Shown here: positions 30,632 through 41,444 of the stretch, piece after piece
How positions within the stretch are numbered: position 1 is the stretch's first letter
How the letters are laid out: the number at the start of each line of letters is the position of its first letter
NCBI GenBank assembly: GCA_037176725.1
Contig: JAZBRS010000014.1
Span: 78,288,501-78,352,500 of the forward strand
Direction: 5' to 3'
Source of the DNA: Posidonia oceanica
Taxonomy: Eukaryota > Streptophyta > Magnoliopsida > Alismatales > Posidoniaceae
DNA length: 64,000 nucleotides
Position numbers and translations under genes: made by a program
The notes under the pieces: generated by a model
Told to the model about the DNA's origin: nothing
What the model saw: only the letters and a program-made list of their open reading frames with translations
Database searches by the model: none

Positions 30632-33600
30632 TGTAGTGATCCCAATCGGAATCAGGCTCACTATTAGCGGTGATTGGATCCGAGGAAGAGGCTCAACTCG
30701 AAAACACTTAAAATCGAGGAGAAAAGGGAAAGATAAGACAAATCAGAGTCGCCACCATGTCTATTAACGGAAGACAAGGAAAACTGGGGGAAATGCGTGA
30801 ATTAACGCGCAAAACCAAGCAAGAAATGCAAAGCAAAGCAATGCGAAGGGAAACAAATGCAAATACATGCAAATGAGATGACTCTAGCCTAGGATAAGGG
30901 CAATATGGTCATTACGGGCCAAAAGACAGGGCAAGGACTCCTGTTACGTGCGGGGAAGGTGTTAGGCACCCCCGACACGCCCGAGGATCGATCTTTCTAG
31001 GCTTACGCTCGCATACGCAGGGAAATGCAGGATTGAATGCCTATGTGCCTATAAATGCCTAAATGAATGCTCAAGGAGTGCTCTAAGTGGGAAAATGCAA
31101 AGCAGGGAAGTAAACGTGCTCTCTAAGTGCTCAGCTACGCTGTCCGTGTTCCGAACTAGGCGAAACCTAGCTCGTGAGAGCTCCAGGCAGTAAGCATCAC
31201 AGCCCTATATGCAAATGCAGACGAGAAAGCAAAACAGCGTCAAAATCATGCAATGCGATCGACATGCAGGAGAAAAAGGCGTAAAATGCGCAAAACGAAG
31301 CGAGAAACAAGAACGCAGGCAAATCGGTGCAAAAGAACAAAACCGGTGCGCAAAACAAGCGAAAAAAGCAAGGCGGCACGCAAAACGAGACAACAAAACA
31401 GAATGGCACGCAAAACGGTGTAAAAAGACGATAACGAGCACACGAAATGGTGCCAAAACAAGACGAGCGCGCAAAACGGCGCAAAAGCAAAGCAAGCACG
31501 CAAAACGGTGCCAAAACAGCGAAACAAAACCCCGGAAAAGCTATGCGAATGCTAATGCAAAGAAAAAGATCAGAAGAAGCCAGAGAGAGGTAAAACAGCG
31601 CGTGTGTGAGAACAGACGCTGTTCGGGGCCACACAGAGTAGGTGTAAAGACCTACAAAGGGGAGAGTGAGCAAACGGAGGGATTACCGCTTCTTTGTGAC
31701 CGTTTCCCACTAAACCGCTCCACGGTGTGTCTCGCACGCTGCCCAAAGCTCGCGATGCGATCGGATCGTGGAAAAGGGGGAAGAAAGTCACATTAAGTGG
31801 CAAATCCAGGGAAAACACAACACAAAACACTCAAGAGTACGCGAAACGGGGATTGGAATTGATAGACAAGAAGGGGAGGTCCTATTCTACATGCTCAAAG
31901 AGACCGAAAGTGAAAACGAGGCAAACTATGCAAATGGCATGCGAATGAATGCAATGCAAGGGTTCAGGAGGGCATACCTGGAAATTCTGGAGTCTGATCT
32001 GAAATCCGCTTGGTCCATGCTGAAGAGCGCCTCGCTGCGGTCGCCTGGGCAGCTTGTTTGGGAAGATCCGACGGCCGGATTGGAAGATATCGCAGCTTCA
32101 CGGCAGAAGGGCCAGAATAGGAGAGAAGAACAGATCTAAGTGTTCAGGAGGTCCTAGGGGTGTGCCAAAGGGTCCTCCCAAGTGAATGGGAGCTAAAGGG
32201 GCTCTGGTGTGTGCAAAGGAATGCCAGATGCAAGACTAAAAGGATGCCAATGCATGCAAGAAGCAAGAAAAGACTAGAAGGGAATTTTTAGAAAAGTAAA
32301 GATTCAAAAGCTATTTTTGAAAAGAGAGGGGGTTTAAATGCAAATTTTTGAAAAGAATGGGGCTTACAAGCAGGGATTCTGAGAACAGGAGGTGACAGAG
32401 GGTAGTTTTGCAAAAAATAGGCTTCAGAACACAGCTTTTAAAAGTTGGTACGCATCAGAGGAAGTTTTGAAAGCAAATGGCAAGCAGAACGCAATTTTTT
32501 AAAACATCAGGGGCTAAAATGCAATTTTTCCAGAAAACAGGGTTCTGGGGAGTCTGGGAATGCAGGTGGAGGGTCTACGTGCAATTTTGCAAGCATGGGA
32601 ACTAAGATGCAGTTTTAGGGGCAAAACAGTCTTTTTACATGACTTTAAAGTGATGCAAGGACCTATGTGTCATTTTTAAATCATGCAAGGGTCAAGTATG
32701 CAATTTTAGATGTAAAATGTGCTCTGAAATTACTGACCATGGACTGACATGCAATTTTTTGAAAATGCAAGGTTGAAAGTGCAATACAATAAGCTAAGAT
32801 GCATGCAAAATGGTTACTATGCATTTAAAATGGACCTAGATGCAAAAATGAAAAATCAGAGGGGCAAACATGCAATACAGTATGCAAAAAAAATTTAAAT
32901 TAAGACCTAAGTTCTACATTACAATGGATCAGACAGCAAAAATGAAAAAAAACAGGGATACAGAATGCAATGTATTAAGGCAAACTATGCACATTATGAT
33001 TACATGAACTACTGTGGGACCTGGATGCAAAAATTGAAAGCAGAAGGATTGAAACGAAATTTTTTACAACTAGCAAGCACAGTAAGTGGACTATCATGCA
33101 AATATTAAAAAACATAAACAGATCTTGCAATTTAACATGGTTTTAGATCAAAATAACATAAGTCTTAACATGCTTTGGACCTAAACGCAATAATCAGAAA
33201 CTTAAACAAAAGAAATGCAATGCAAGGAAAATTACATAAGTTAACAAAAGAAAAAAGGAAAGGGAGGACTTACAGTGGAGGAGGCTGGAGCTCGCCGGCG
33301 ATTCCTCCAGACCGGTGGAGGAGGGGCGACGCGAGGCGGCTGCAGGCGGGGGGAAGCTGCTGGGTGCGACGGAGGCGGAGGAGGAGTGCGGCGGAGCGTC
33401 GGCGGCGGCGGGCGCGCGTGGAGAACGCCGCTGTTTCGGAGCACCGGCGACCGGTGCCGGAGAAGAAGGGAACTCTGGCGAGGGCTTGCGGGCGGCACAG
33501 GCGACGAAAAGCCTCGAGGAAAAGCCGAGGAGCAAGAGGGCGACGAGGGGAATCCGGGGGAGGCTTTCTTCGACCCTTACGCACGCCGGAAGAGCCCACC

Positions 33601-36263
33601 CACCTGGGTGGCTTTCGGCCGGCCGGAGAGAAGTGGGGACGGCGGAGGGCGGCGGCTGCTGTGCTGGGGAGCCTTGGGGGACGTTGCCGGAGGTCCGAGG
33701 AGGATGACGGAGGTCTCAGGGGGGTGTTCTACGGCCTGGAGCAAGATCTGGTTCGACCGGAGCTCTACTGTGAAGGCCGAGGTGGATACGGTGATGTGCG
33801 GCACTCCAAGGCGAGGCGAAGGTACGGGCGGCTAGGTGGTTGTTCGGGGAGTGCGTGGGAGGAAACAGAAGTGGATTTCACTGAGTGTGGAGGAAGATAT
33901 GGATGTTTGAAGATTTTGGCAAAAAGGAGGACCCAAGTGTTTGTAGTGGAATGCGGTGGCTGTGGGAGGTTTCAGGGTGAGATATTGGGTGGGTTGTGAA
34001 GGTAGGAACTTGGTGAGTACGATGGTGGAGTTTGGGAATTTTTGGATGCTCGTGGTGGTGGGTTTGCAAGGAAGAAGGTCGCTCTGAGCTTGTTTGGGTG
34101 CTGTCTACTTCGGGGAAGGATTCCGGCAAGGATTGGGGGTCTTTTTGGGTTCTGGAAGAAGGGTGAGAGAGCTGGTGACTTCCTCTTCGCAGGTGTGTTG
34201 GCCGAACTCCTTTCTGATTCCAAAATCCCAAGTTTTTGATCCTTCAAACTTGCTGGTTTCCAACAATCAAAGGGAGGGCATGGGTCTCTGTTTTTCTGCC
34301 ACCATTGGCAGGGCATGGAGGGAATGGTCTTGGTCGTGGGTCGTGGGTGATGGTGGGAGGTCAAGGTGTTGTCAGGGAGGTTTGAAAAAAAAGAAAACCA
34401 ATGAGGGAGGCTACTGTCGTTTTTTGGCTGTGAGAGGAGGAGAGGAATAGAAGAAGAAGAAGAGAAGGAGGGAAGAAGAAGAAGTTGGCTGGCTGTGGGC
34501 TGGGCCTTGAGCACAGTAAAAAAGAGAAAGAAAAGAAAATGAAGGGGAGGAAGAGAGGAATGAGAAGTGGGAAAGAAAGTAGGGAAGAAGAAGAAAGGAA
34601 GAGAAAGGAAATAAAATTAGAAGAAGAAAAAATAAATTAAAAATAAGTAAAAATACTAGAAAAGTTGTGTTGTGAGTTAGGATTTTAATTAGATTTTTAG
34701 TGACTGTTTTTAGGTTAATTAGTGTGTTTTGGGCTTGATTAGGGTTTTATGGTTTTGTTTTGTTCTTAATTTGTTTTCCATTTGATTAAGTGTTTGTTAA
34801 ATCTTTTTAAATTGTTTTAAAAATTGTGTTTTTCTTGTTGAGCATTTTAGGATGTTGATTAGGATTTTTTAGGATTTATTTTCATATTAATCGGAATGGG
34901 TTTTGGGTTTTTAAGTCTTAGTCTTTTTAGGGTTTTTCTTTCTTAAGTCTTTTGGATTAGGTTTTTTAATTTTTATTTGTTGATTTTTCTTGATGTTTTT
35001 CTAATTAGGTTTCTCTTGTTTGATTAAGAGTCTTCAAGTCTTTTTGATGTGTTCTTCATTCTTTTTAATTGAGTTCTCAAATTGTTTTTCTTAGGTTTGT
35101 TAAGTTAAGCTTTTTCTTTCATTAATTACTTATCTTAGTGTTCTTAATTGTTTTACTTCTTTTTAGGGTTTGTTTTTTAATTCTTTCGGTAGGGTTTTCA
35201 CTTTTGGTGGGTCTTGATTTTGTTTTCGTTTTTTCCTAGATTTTTTGGTATTTTCTTTTGGTTTGTTTTGCATTTTTTAGTTTGCATGCTTGATTTTCTT
35301 TTTAGCTTGATTTAGTTAAGTTTAAGTTTTTAATTGCTTGCTTAATGTTTTTTAATTGTTTCTCTTAGAGTTCTGGTTTGTCTCTTTTATGTTTTGGAAT
35401 TTTACAGATTTTTAGGGGTTTTTATGGTTTTTTGCAAAAGAAAGAAAAGGAAAAGAGAAGGAGGAAGAGAATGGAAAAAGGGAGAAATAAAAGGGAAAAA
35501 GATGAGTTGGAGGGAAATGATTTTTTAAAATTCAGAGAGAATGCTAAAAATAAAATAAAAATAGGAATAAGATAGAGAAGGGATAGAAGCACAAAGGGGG
35601 CCCACAGCCAGGCCAGGGAAAGGGCAAGAAGGGGATGAAAAGGGAGATGATAATCAGGAGAGAGAGAGGAGAGAGAAAAAGATAATCCTGGAGAGAAAAA
35701 TGGATAATTTGGGTGAATGGAGGTCTTAGAGGCCTTGGAATGGGATGAAAATTGGCGAGTGGGTAGTCTAGGGCTTAAGGTATTGGGTCTAAGGTTTTGG
35801 TTTGATTCTAAGAAGGTTTTGGAGGGGTTTCAAGGTGTAGAAAAAGGGGAAATTCACCTAGGTTTTCTAGGGTTTTTGGGAATGGGTTAGGTTTAGAAAT
35901 TTCTAGGTTCTAGAGTAGGTTTGTTGAGTGGGTGTTGGTGGTTTTTCCTATGGATTTTGGTCAAGTTTTGAGCACGGGAAGAGGGGTAAAGGCTTAGGTC
36001 AAGTTGGCTGGTTTTGAAGGGTAGAAAGGAGGGTTAGGGTTTGGTTTTGGCTTGGGTTTTGGATGGTTTCAGGGTAAGGTTTTGGGATGATTTCAGGGTA
36101 AGGTTTTGGGGTTAGAAAATGGGCGTGGTTCTAGGTTTGGTTTTGAGGTTTGAGGTGGAGTTTTGATTTGAAAGGAAGGGTGAGGGGGAAAGGTGTAATT
36201 TTGGTTTTTTCCTAGCCGCCCGAGATCTTGCCAATTCAGCCTTGTCGAAATGGAGTGTCAACA
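30632..36263 (-). repeat. 5' LTR of element M (5632 bp)
   Basis: Same length and almost the same sequence as 17981-23612. It lies next to the PBS, so it is the 5' LTR of this minus-strand element. Differences from the other copy are mostly transitions, many at CG or C-N-G sites, as expected from cytosine methylation. Confidence 0.96.
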
Positions 36264-36268
36264 GCGCT
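36264..36268. other. Target-site duplication of M, right copy (GCGCT)
   Basis: Matches 17976-17980 exactly. Confidence 0.88.
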
Positions 36269-36512
36269 GCCTCTGTGGAGTCTCGCTCCTTTGCGCTGCC
36301 TCTACTGAGTCTCGCTCTTTTCTGTGGCCTCTGCTGAGTCTCGCTCTTTTGCGTTGCCTTCGCCGAGTCTCGCTCTTTGGCTTTGCCTCTATTGTGTCTC
36401 GCTCATTTGCGCTACCTCTGCTGAGTCTCGCTCTTTTGCATTGCCTCTGCTGAGTATCGCTCTTTTGCGTTGCCTCTGCTGAGTATCGCTCTTTTGCGTT
36501 GCCTCTGCGGAG
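36264..36512 (+). repeat. 29-bp minisatellite, right part (about 8-9 copies)
   Basis: Continuation of the array at 17333-17980 after the M insertion; same unit and period. Confidence 0.92.
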
Positions 36513-37497
36513 TCTCGTCTACTTGCTCCCTCGGTCGGGGACAAGTCTTGCTTGGGCTGGCAGTCCTAACTGCTCGATCGACAATCGTCAAAATGTTTGC
36601 TCGAGCTGGCAGCCCTAACTGCTCGGTCGACAACCGTCAAAATGTCTGCTCGGGTTGGCATCCCTAACTGTTCGGCCGACACCAATCACAATGTCTAGAG
36701 CGTCTTTTGCTACCCCTTGGCATTGTTTCTCGATACCAGCGGCATCTTTTTTTCGCCGTTTTGAGGGATCTTTCCCTTCTTTGGGCTGGCAGCCCTTAAT
36801 TGCTTGGTTGACGCCGGTCATAGCTGTCTAGCACCCCTCTTTTGACGCCAGGAACACCTCGGCTACCCCTGGTATCATTTACTCGATACTAGGGGCATCT
36901 TTTTTGGTTGTCCTAGGTCATCATTCTTTCCACTCGGGCCGATAACCCAAACTATCCGGTGATGAGTCCGTCAACTCATCGCTCATCACTCATTTGCATC
37001 ATTTGCATTACATACACTGCATCGCCCTTGCTTAGAGCAATGCTCGGCGAATGGCACCCCGCATCTGAGCCGTACACCGCTCAGCGCACAGCATCTGCAT
37101 CGCCCTCACTTAGAGCAATGCTCAGTGAATGGCACCTCGCATCTGAGCCGTACACCGCTCAGCGCACAACATCTGCATCGCCTTCGCTTAGAGCAATGCT
37201 CGGCGAATGGCACCCCTGCGTCTGAGCCATGCACTGCTCAGCACGTGCCAGCATACCATCAGCGTTTCAAGACTAACACTAACTTTGCATCCTGACTTTT
37301 GCATTTTGCATTGGCATTTGCATTTGCATTTACACTCGCATCTGCATTGCGGCAACGAGTCACGCCTTTTCGGTGCATCTGCCGAATAAGTGACTCACAC
37401 CGACAGCAACATTTCTCCGGCCGACTTCAGGTAGGGTGTCCTTGTCAACCCTGAGCAACGGCCTTGGTCCCCTCGACCTTGCTCAGGGAGGGGCATC
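36513..37497 (+). mobile_element. Element B fragment, right piece: 3' untranslated region to polypurine tract
   Basis: Contains a 49-bp tandem repeat (GGGCTGGCAG units at about 36556, 36605 and 36654), hairpins GATA-N8-TATC (36941-36956) and GATGAGT-N6-ACTCATC (36961-36980), and a 78-bp tandem repeat (about 37020-37250, 2-3 copies, GAGCAATGCTCGGCGAATGG). The conserved block (GCATCTGCCGAATAAGTGAC near 37374) follows, then the stem-loop CCCTGAGCAA (37449-37458) with TTGCTCAGGG (37479-37488), and the tract CAGGGAGGGGCATC (37484-37497). The layout equals that of A and C. No coding sequence is present; the pol of B must lie left of A or be lost. Confidence 0.8.
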
Positions 37498-38693
37498 TGT
37501 AGACACCCAAATCCGGAAGTCAAGTGACGATTGTTTGCTCTAGAAAGCGCGTGTGGTCAAGGCAGCCCTCACCATTTCTTGAAACCCCAAACCTAGACCC
37601 ACCAAAACTCCACCAATCATACCCCAATACATCCAACACCACAAATACCACAAAACCATAGCCCCAGATGGTCCACGAATCAGAGAAACAGGCTCAAAAA
37701 CTTGGGCAGCAAAACTTGCAGGATGAATCTCACGTCAAGCTCTCGTGTGTTGCTCTCGCGTTTTGTCCTGTGTTAGTGGCGAAAACTGACAGATTAACAC
37801 TCACATCTGTAGATATCCAATTTTCGCATTTCTGAGAGTTCTTTTGAGGGTAGAAACCTTGAGGTGCCCCAAATCTCATGCCTAAGTTTGATAACACATC
37901 TTCTAAATATTCCTTGACTTCTTTAAAGCATCACTAGATCCTGCCTAGACTCAGGTTGTTGGTTGTGGCAGAGCTAACTCGCTCAGGCTCGTAACAAGTC
38001 CGAGTACCCTGGGTATCCTTCACTTCAACTTAGATTTAAAATTAGATTTGAGTTAACAGAGATGCTTCCTTGATTTCATAGACTATTTCTAGTTTCCCAG
38101 CCTCTCATCTTGTTTCTGCTGGCAAAAACCCAGGAAAAGAGCTAAAAATGACCTAGGCAAGGTAGTAGCTACCTAGGGAGGCGACTCATATAGTTGCCGC
38201 CTAAAGCGGTGACTATAACCGTCGCTCATTTCCCAGCTGACTTCTCTAGAAGCCATCTAAGGCAGCGGCTCAGTCAGAAGCCATCTCAGGAGGCGACCCA
38301 TATGGACGACAACTGGAAAGGCGACTGGGCAATCATGGGCAGCGGTTGCTTCCCACTATCTCCTCAACCCTCAGGCGCCAGCTCATCAGGCGGCTGAGCG
38401 GTTGTGGAACCACCTCGGTCTTCCCACGATCCTTGACCATCAGGCGTCACTCAATGCGGTGACTAGCAATCGTGGCTCCTTTCAAACCGCTTTTCCACAA
38501 TTATTTCCCACTCCCCCCTCGACCGTTAGGCACCAGCTCACACGGCAACTAACAGTCATGGCCTCGTTCCTGGGTCGTCCCACACTTTGACTGAGCGGTT
38601 GCTAGGTTTAGGTGCCATCCCAACCGACGACTCAACCTAACTGCCATTTTTCTAAAATTTTCTGAACTCCAACCATCCCCACACCCCTAGAGT

Positions 38694-38703
38694 CTATAAA
38701 TAG
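38694..38703 (+). promoter_or_regulatory. TATA box in the B/D LTR
   Basis: CTATAAATAG followed by a C-rich stretch, about 1.2 kb into the LTR and some 680 bp before its end, a reasonable position for a U3 promoter. Confidence 0.6.
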
Positions 38704-39324
38704 ACCCCCTAAGCTGGTGGTTTGAGGGTCGGAATTTTTGAGAGAGAAATCCCCCCAGAGAGGAATTTCCAAAAGAGACAGAGCCCTATAAATTGTGAGC
38801 CACCTGTAGAGAGCTAGATTTTCAATCCAGAAACTCTATCTCCTCTCCCTAATAGGCTACCAACCTGAGCTTCTACCTCCGATCCAGGAATCCTCAGCTA
38901 CACTGGAGCTCTGACTGTGCTTCCTTCTAACCTCATTGCACACAGCATAAGGGTGAAAGGGAGTATCTTCCTCCAATCTAATTTCTTATTGCACCTCTTT
39001 ACATTCCTTAGCATAGGACCATAGCATATGCATACGGGAAACAACCCCCGGTCAGTATCTGCTTTCTTTCAGTTATGTCGCTTTATTCATTTCTGCTACT
39101 AACTACTACACTCAAGCTAATCTAAATCTATGTTGTTTTGTTTTGAAGGAAAGGAAGGAATTCACGTAACATGAGGAAACCGCTAGACGACATCCTGCCA
39201 TCGATCTAGTGGTCCGAGGACCCGCATCATCATAATCTCCCCCCAGGTGTCTTGTCTGCCCAAAGAAGAGTGGCGATCACAACAAAAGCTGTCGACGTCG
39301 TGGAAGCACTGACATCTCCTTAAA

Positions 39325-39354
39325 CACCCCCCCCCACCCCCCCCCCCCCCCCCC
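39325..39354 (+). repeat. Poly-C tract near the LTR end
   Basis: About 28 bases of C with one interrupting A, only some 20 bp before the predicted LTR end. Length is probably variable and prone to sequencing error. Confidence 0.85.
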
Positions 39355-39377
39355 GCAAATTCCACACTACAGAAAAG

Positions 39378-39397
39378 TGGCGATCACGGTGGGACTC
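39378..39397 (+). other. Primer-binding site of element D (different tRNA from A, C and M)
   Basis: TGGCGATCACGGTGGGACTC is the reverse complement of a plausible tRNA 3' end: CCA, discriminator G, acceptor strand CGTGATC and T-arm GAGTCCCAC. The tRNA identity is probably Arg but cannot be fixed from memory. It sits 6 bp after the predicted LTR end. Confidence 0.6.
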
Positions 39398-40822
39398 GGC
39401 TTTAGCCAACTCCCGTGCTACGTGAGTTAGTTCCTTCCTTTCTTTCCATCATTCTCATAGATTTAGGAGTTGTTTTTTTTTTAGGTTCGGGTAATCGTGC
39501 GCTTAGGTTTTCACGATACCCCAAACCTTTTCTCATTTTTTTCTCTCCTTCTGTTTCTAACATCAGTAAAATCCCAAGCTCCAATAGCTAGGGCTATTTT
39601 ACTGAGGTTAGAAGACTGTGTTGTGAGCCGCCAGTACTAGCAGCGTCTGTTTGAGCCGCTCGTCCAGAGGGCGATTGACGGAGATGCCATTTAAACAGGC
39701 ACCTCCCTCAGTCCATTTTTTACTGCAGACCTGTTGGCTTTTTCCTGTATTTTGTGTTGTGTTTTTAGATCTGCAGTAGCACTAAAAGAAAAAAAAATTT
39801 TAAAAACAACTCTCCATGTCCACTGTATTTTAGTTTTTTAACAGTTTTTAGCTTTGCTTGTGTCCACCCTTAAGGTGGAAACTAATTGTTTAGTATTAAA
39901 GTGGAAGTCCCTTGAGGAAGTCTTCCTCTAGTTAGAACAGTTAACCTGAGCGAACCTGGGCTAGTGCAAGTCGCTCTCCCATACTCAGTGTTAGCTGCAA
40001 TAGTTAGATCAAGATCTCAAGGTGTCCCAAGTAATGTTATTGGCTTCTCTCTCTCCCTGAGCCAATAGTGAAACTTGGTAGATACTTTATACCTTAGTAC
40101 TTTGTATTTGTTTATTGCTTTTTGGTTTGTTAAGTGTCGAACCTAAGGACAGAATCCTAGGTGGAGGGTCCTTCTTTAGAGAGACAAGCCCCCCATCTAG
40201 GCCCCTCTTGGTGGACCCTAGTGAAGGTCAAGGAGGAGTACCTTAAAGCCAACCAATCCCAGTTGCTTGTGACCCACGTAGGTTTAATTAATCAATCCAT
40301 TAATTAAACACTTAAACAAGTAAAAGCAACGCATTGTTTGAAACCTGCTCTCACTTTCTTCCTTGACTGTTGCGTGGTCTGTCCAAGACAAATCTGGTTT
40401 GCCGACTGAACAAGGGGCACAGCCGCCAGTTTAGGAGGCACCTCGCTGAGCCGCCGGTGAAATCAGCGACTTGTCTGGCCACCTGTAAAATAGGCGACTA
40501 TCAGGGACTTATGTTTCAGTGCATTGCTTGCAGGGATTAGGCACATTACTGATCACAGGGCTATAAGCACAGACTGTTTACATTTCTGTTATTTTTTTTT
40601 TCAAATTCCATCGAGTCAGTATTAATTAGTGTTCCTTGAGTCTGTAATTTCTTTTTTATCTTCTGTAATAGTTTAGAAAGGCAAAAGCAAAAAAAAAGAC
40701 AAAAGAAAAGACAAAAGCAAAAAAAAAAAAGAGACAAAAGAAAAGCAAAAAAAAGCAAAAGAAAAAAAAGAAAAGAAGGCAAAAGAAAAAAAAGAAAAAG
40801 AAAGTACAAAGAGAAAAGAACA
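39398..40822 (+). other. Leader of element D with A-rich tract before gag
   Basis: Untranslated. Ends in an A-rich, nearly pyrimidine-free tract (about 40678-40821, AAAAGCAAAAAAAAGAC-like words) directly before the gag ATG at 40823. Several GAGCCGCC and AGGCGAC words recur here and in the LTR (38170-38600). Confidence 0.6.
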
Positions 40823-41444
40823 ATGGAGCGCATGAGCATTACCTCTACCTCCATGGCACAGCAAGGCCAAGGCCCGGATGGGTCTTTCTTCAGAGGCTCA
40901 ACCTCACAGACGGAAGGACCAAGAATCCCCAGCTTCTCACGAGCTGTCAGCCAGCGAAAATTCCCACACGCCTCCATCCCCTTCGATTACCACACTGATA
41001 CAAATGAAGGAGGGGAGGCAGATCAGTCCCAAGCAATGAACATCCCACCCAAGTTCACACGTCCTGAGGCGACTTCTAACGTTGTGCCTCCCATTGTGAC
41101 TACTTCCTACCCGATTGAGGAGGAGACCTACGAGGTCCGGCAATCCCTGGCTCAACAACAACATTTCGCACACACAATCCCACAAACCTCCACCCTCCAA
41201 GAACACCACAACCACCTATTCCATACGCCCATCTACACACACGCCACACCTAACCCTACCTTCCCTAACCAAGGCTCCTATCCACCATACTACACGATGC
41301 CCACCTACCCTTATATCCACCCAACTCCACCATATGCAACCCCAAACCTGCCACAACCTCCCGCTAACACGTCATACTATCCCACTCCACCTCCACCATC
41401 ATTCTTCCATCCACAACAACCTCCCATTAACACACCTTACTACC
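40823..41444 (+). pseudogene. Element D gag, N-terminal fragment cut by element C
   Basis: About 207 codons from ATG at 40823, then cut at 41444/41445 where the LTR of C begins. The first part is polar (MERMSITSTSMAQQGQGPDG); the rest is rich in Pro, Thr, Tyr and Gln, typical of the N-terminal extension of plant Gypsy gag proteins. The position after LTR, PBS and leader supports gag. No conserved gag core is present because the fragment stops before it, so the family is inferred from context. The continuation should lie right of C, outside the window. Confidence 0.65.

Larger units (their letters stand above)
17981..36263 (-). mobile_element. Element M: complete, gag-only, non-autonomous Tat/Ogre-like LTR retrotransposon (18283 bp)
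   Basis: Two LTRs of exactly equal length (5632 bp) flank 7019 bp of internal DNA. On the minus strand the order is 5' LTR (30632-36263), tRNA-Arg type PBS, leader, gag, 3' untranslated region with hairpin arrays, polypurine tract and 3' LTR (17981-23612). Nothing resembling protease, RT, RNase H or integrase is present on either strand. By eye the LTRs differ at about 45 positions (near 0.8%), so insertion is recent. Movement would need enzymes from a relative such as the A or C family. Confidence 0.93.
37498..39371 (+). repeat. LTR between element B and element D (about 1.87 kb)
   Basis: Starts TGTAGACACCC directly after the B polypurine tract and probably ends CACACTACA at 39371, giving TGTAG/CTACA terminal inverted bases like the LTR of C. 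It is preceded by a 3' end (polypurine tract) and followed by a 5' beginning (PBS, leader, gag start), so it may serve both neighbours. A TATA box CTATAAATAG sits at 38694-38703. The 3' end is the weakest part: a second PBS-like word lies upstream at 39271. Confidence 0.6.
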
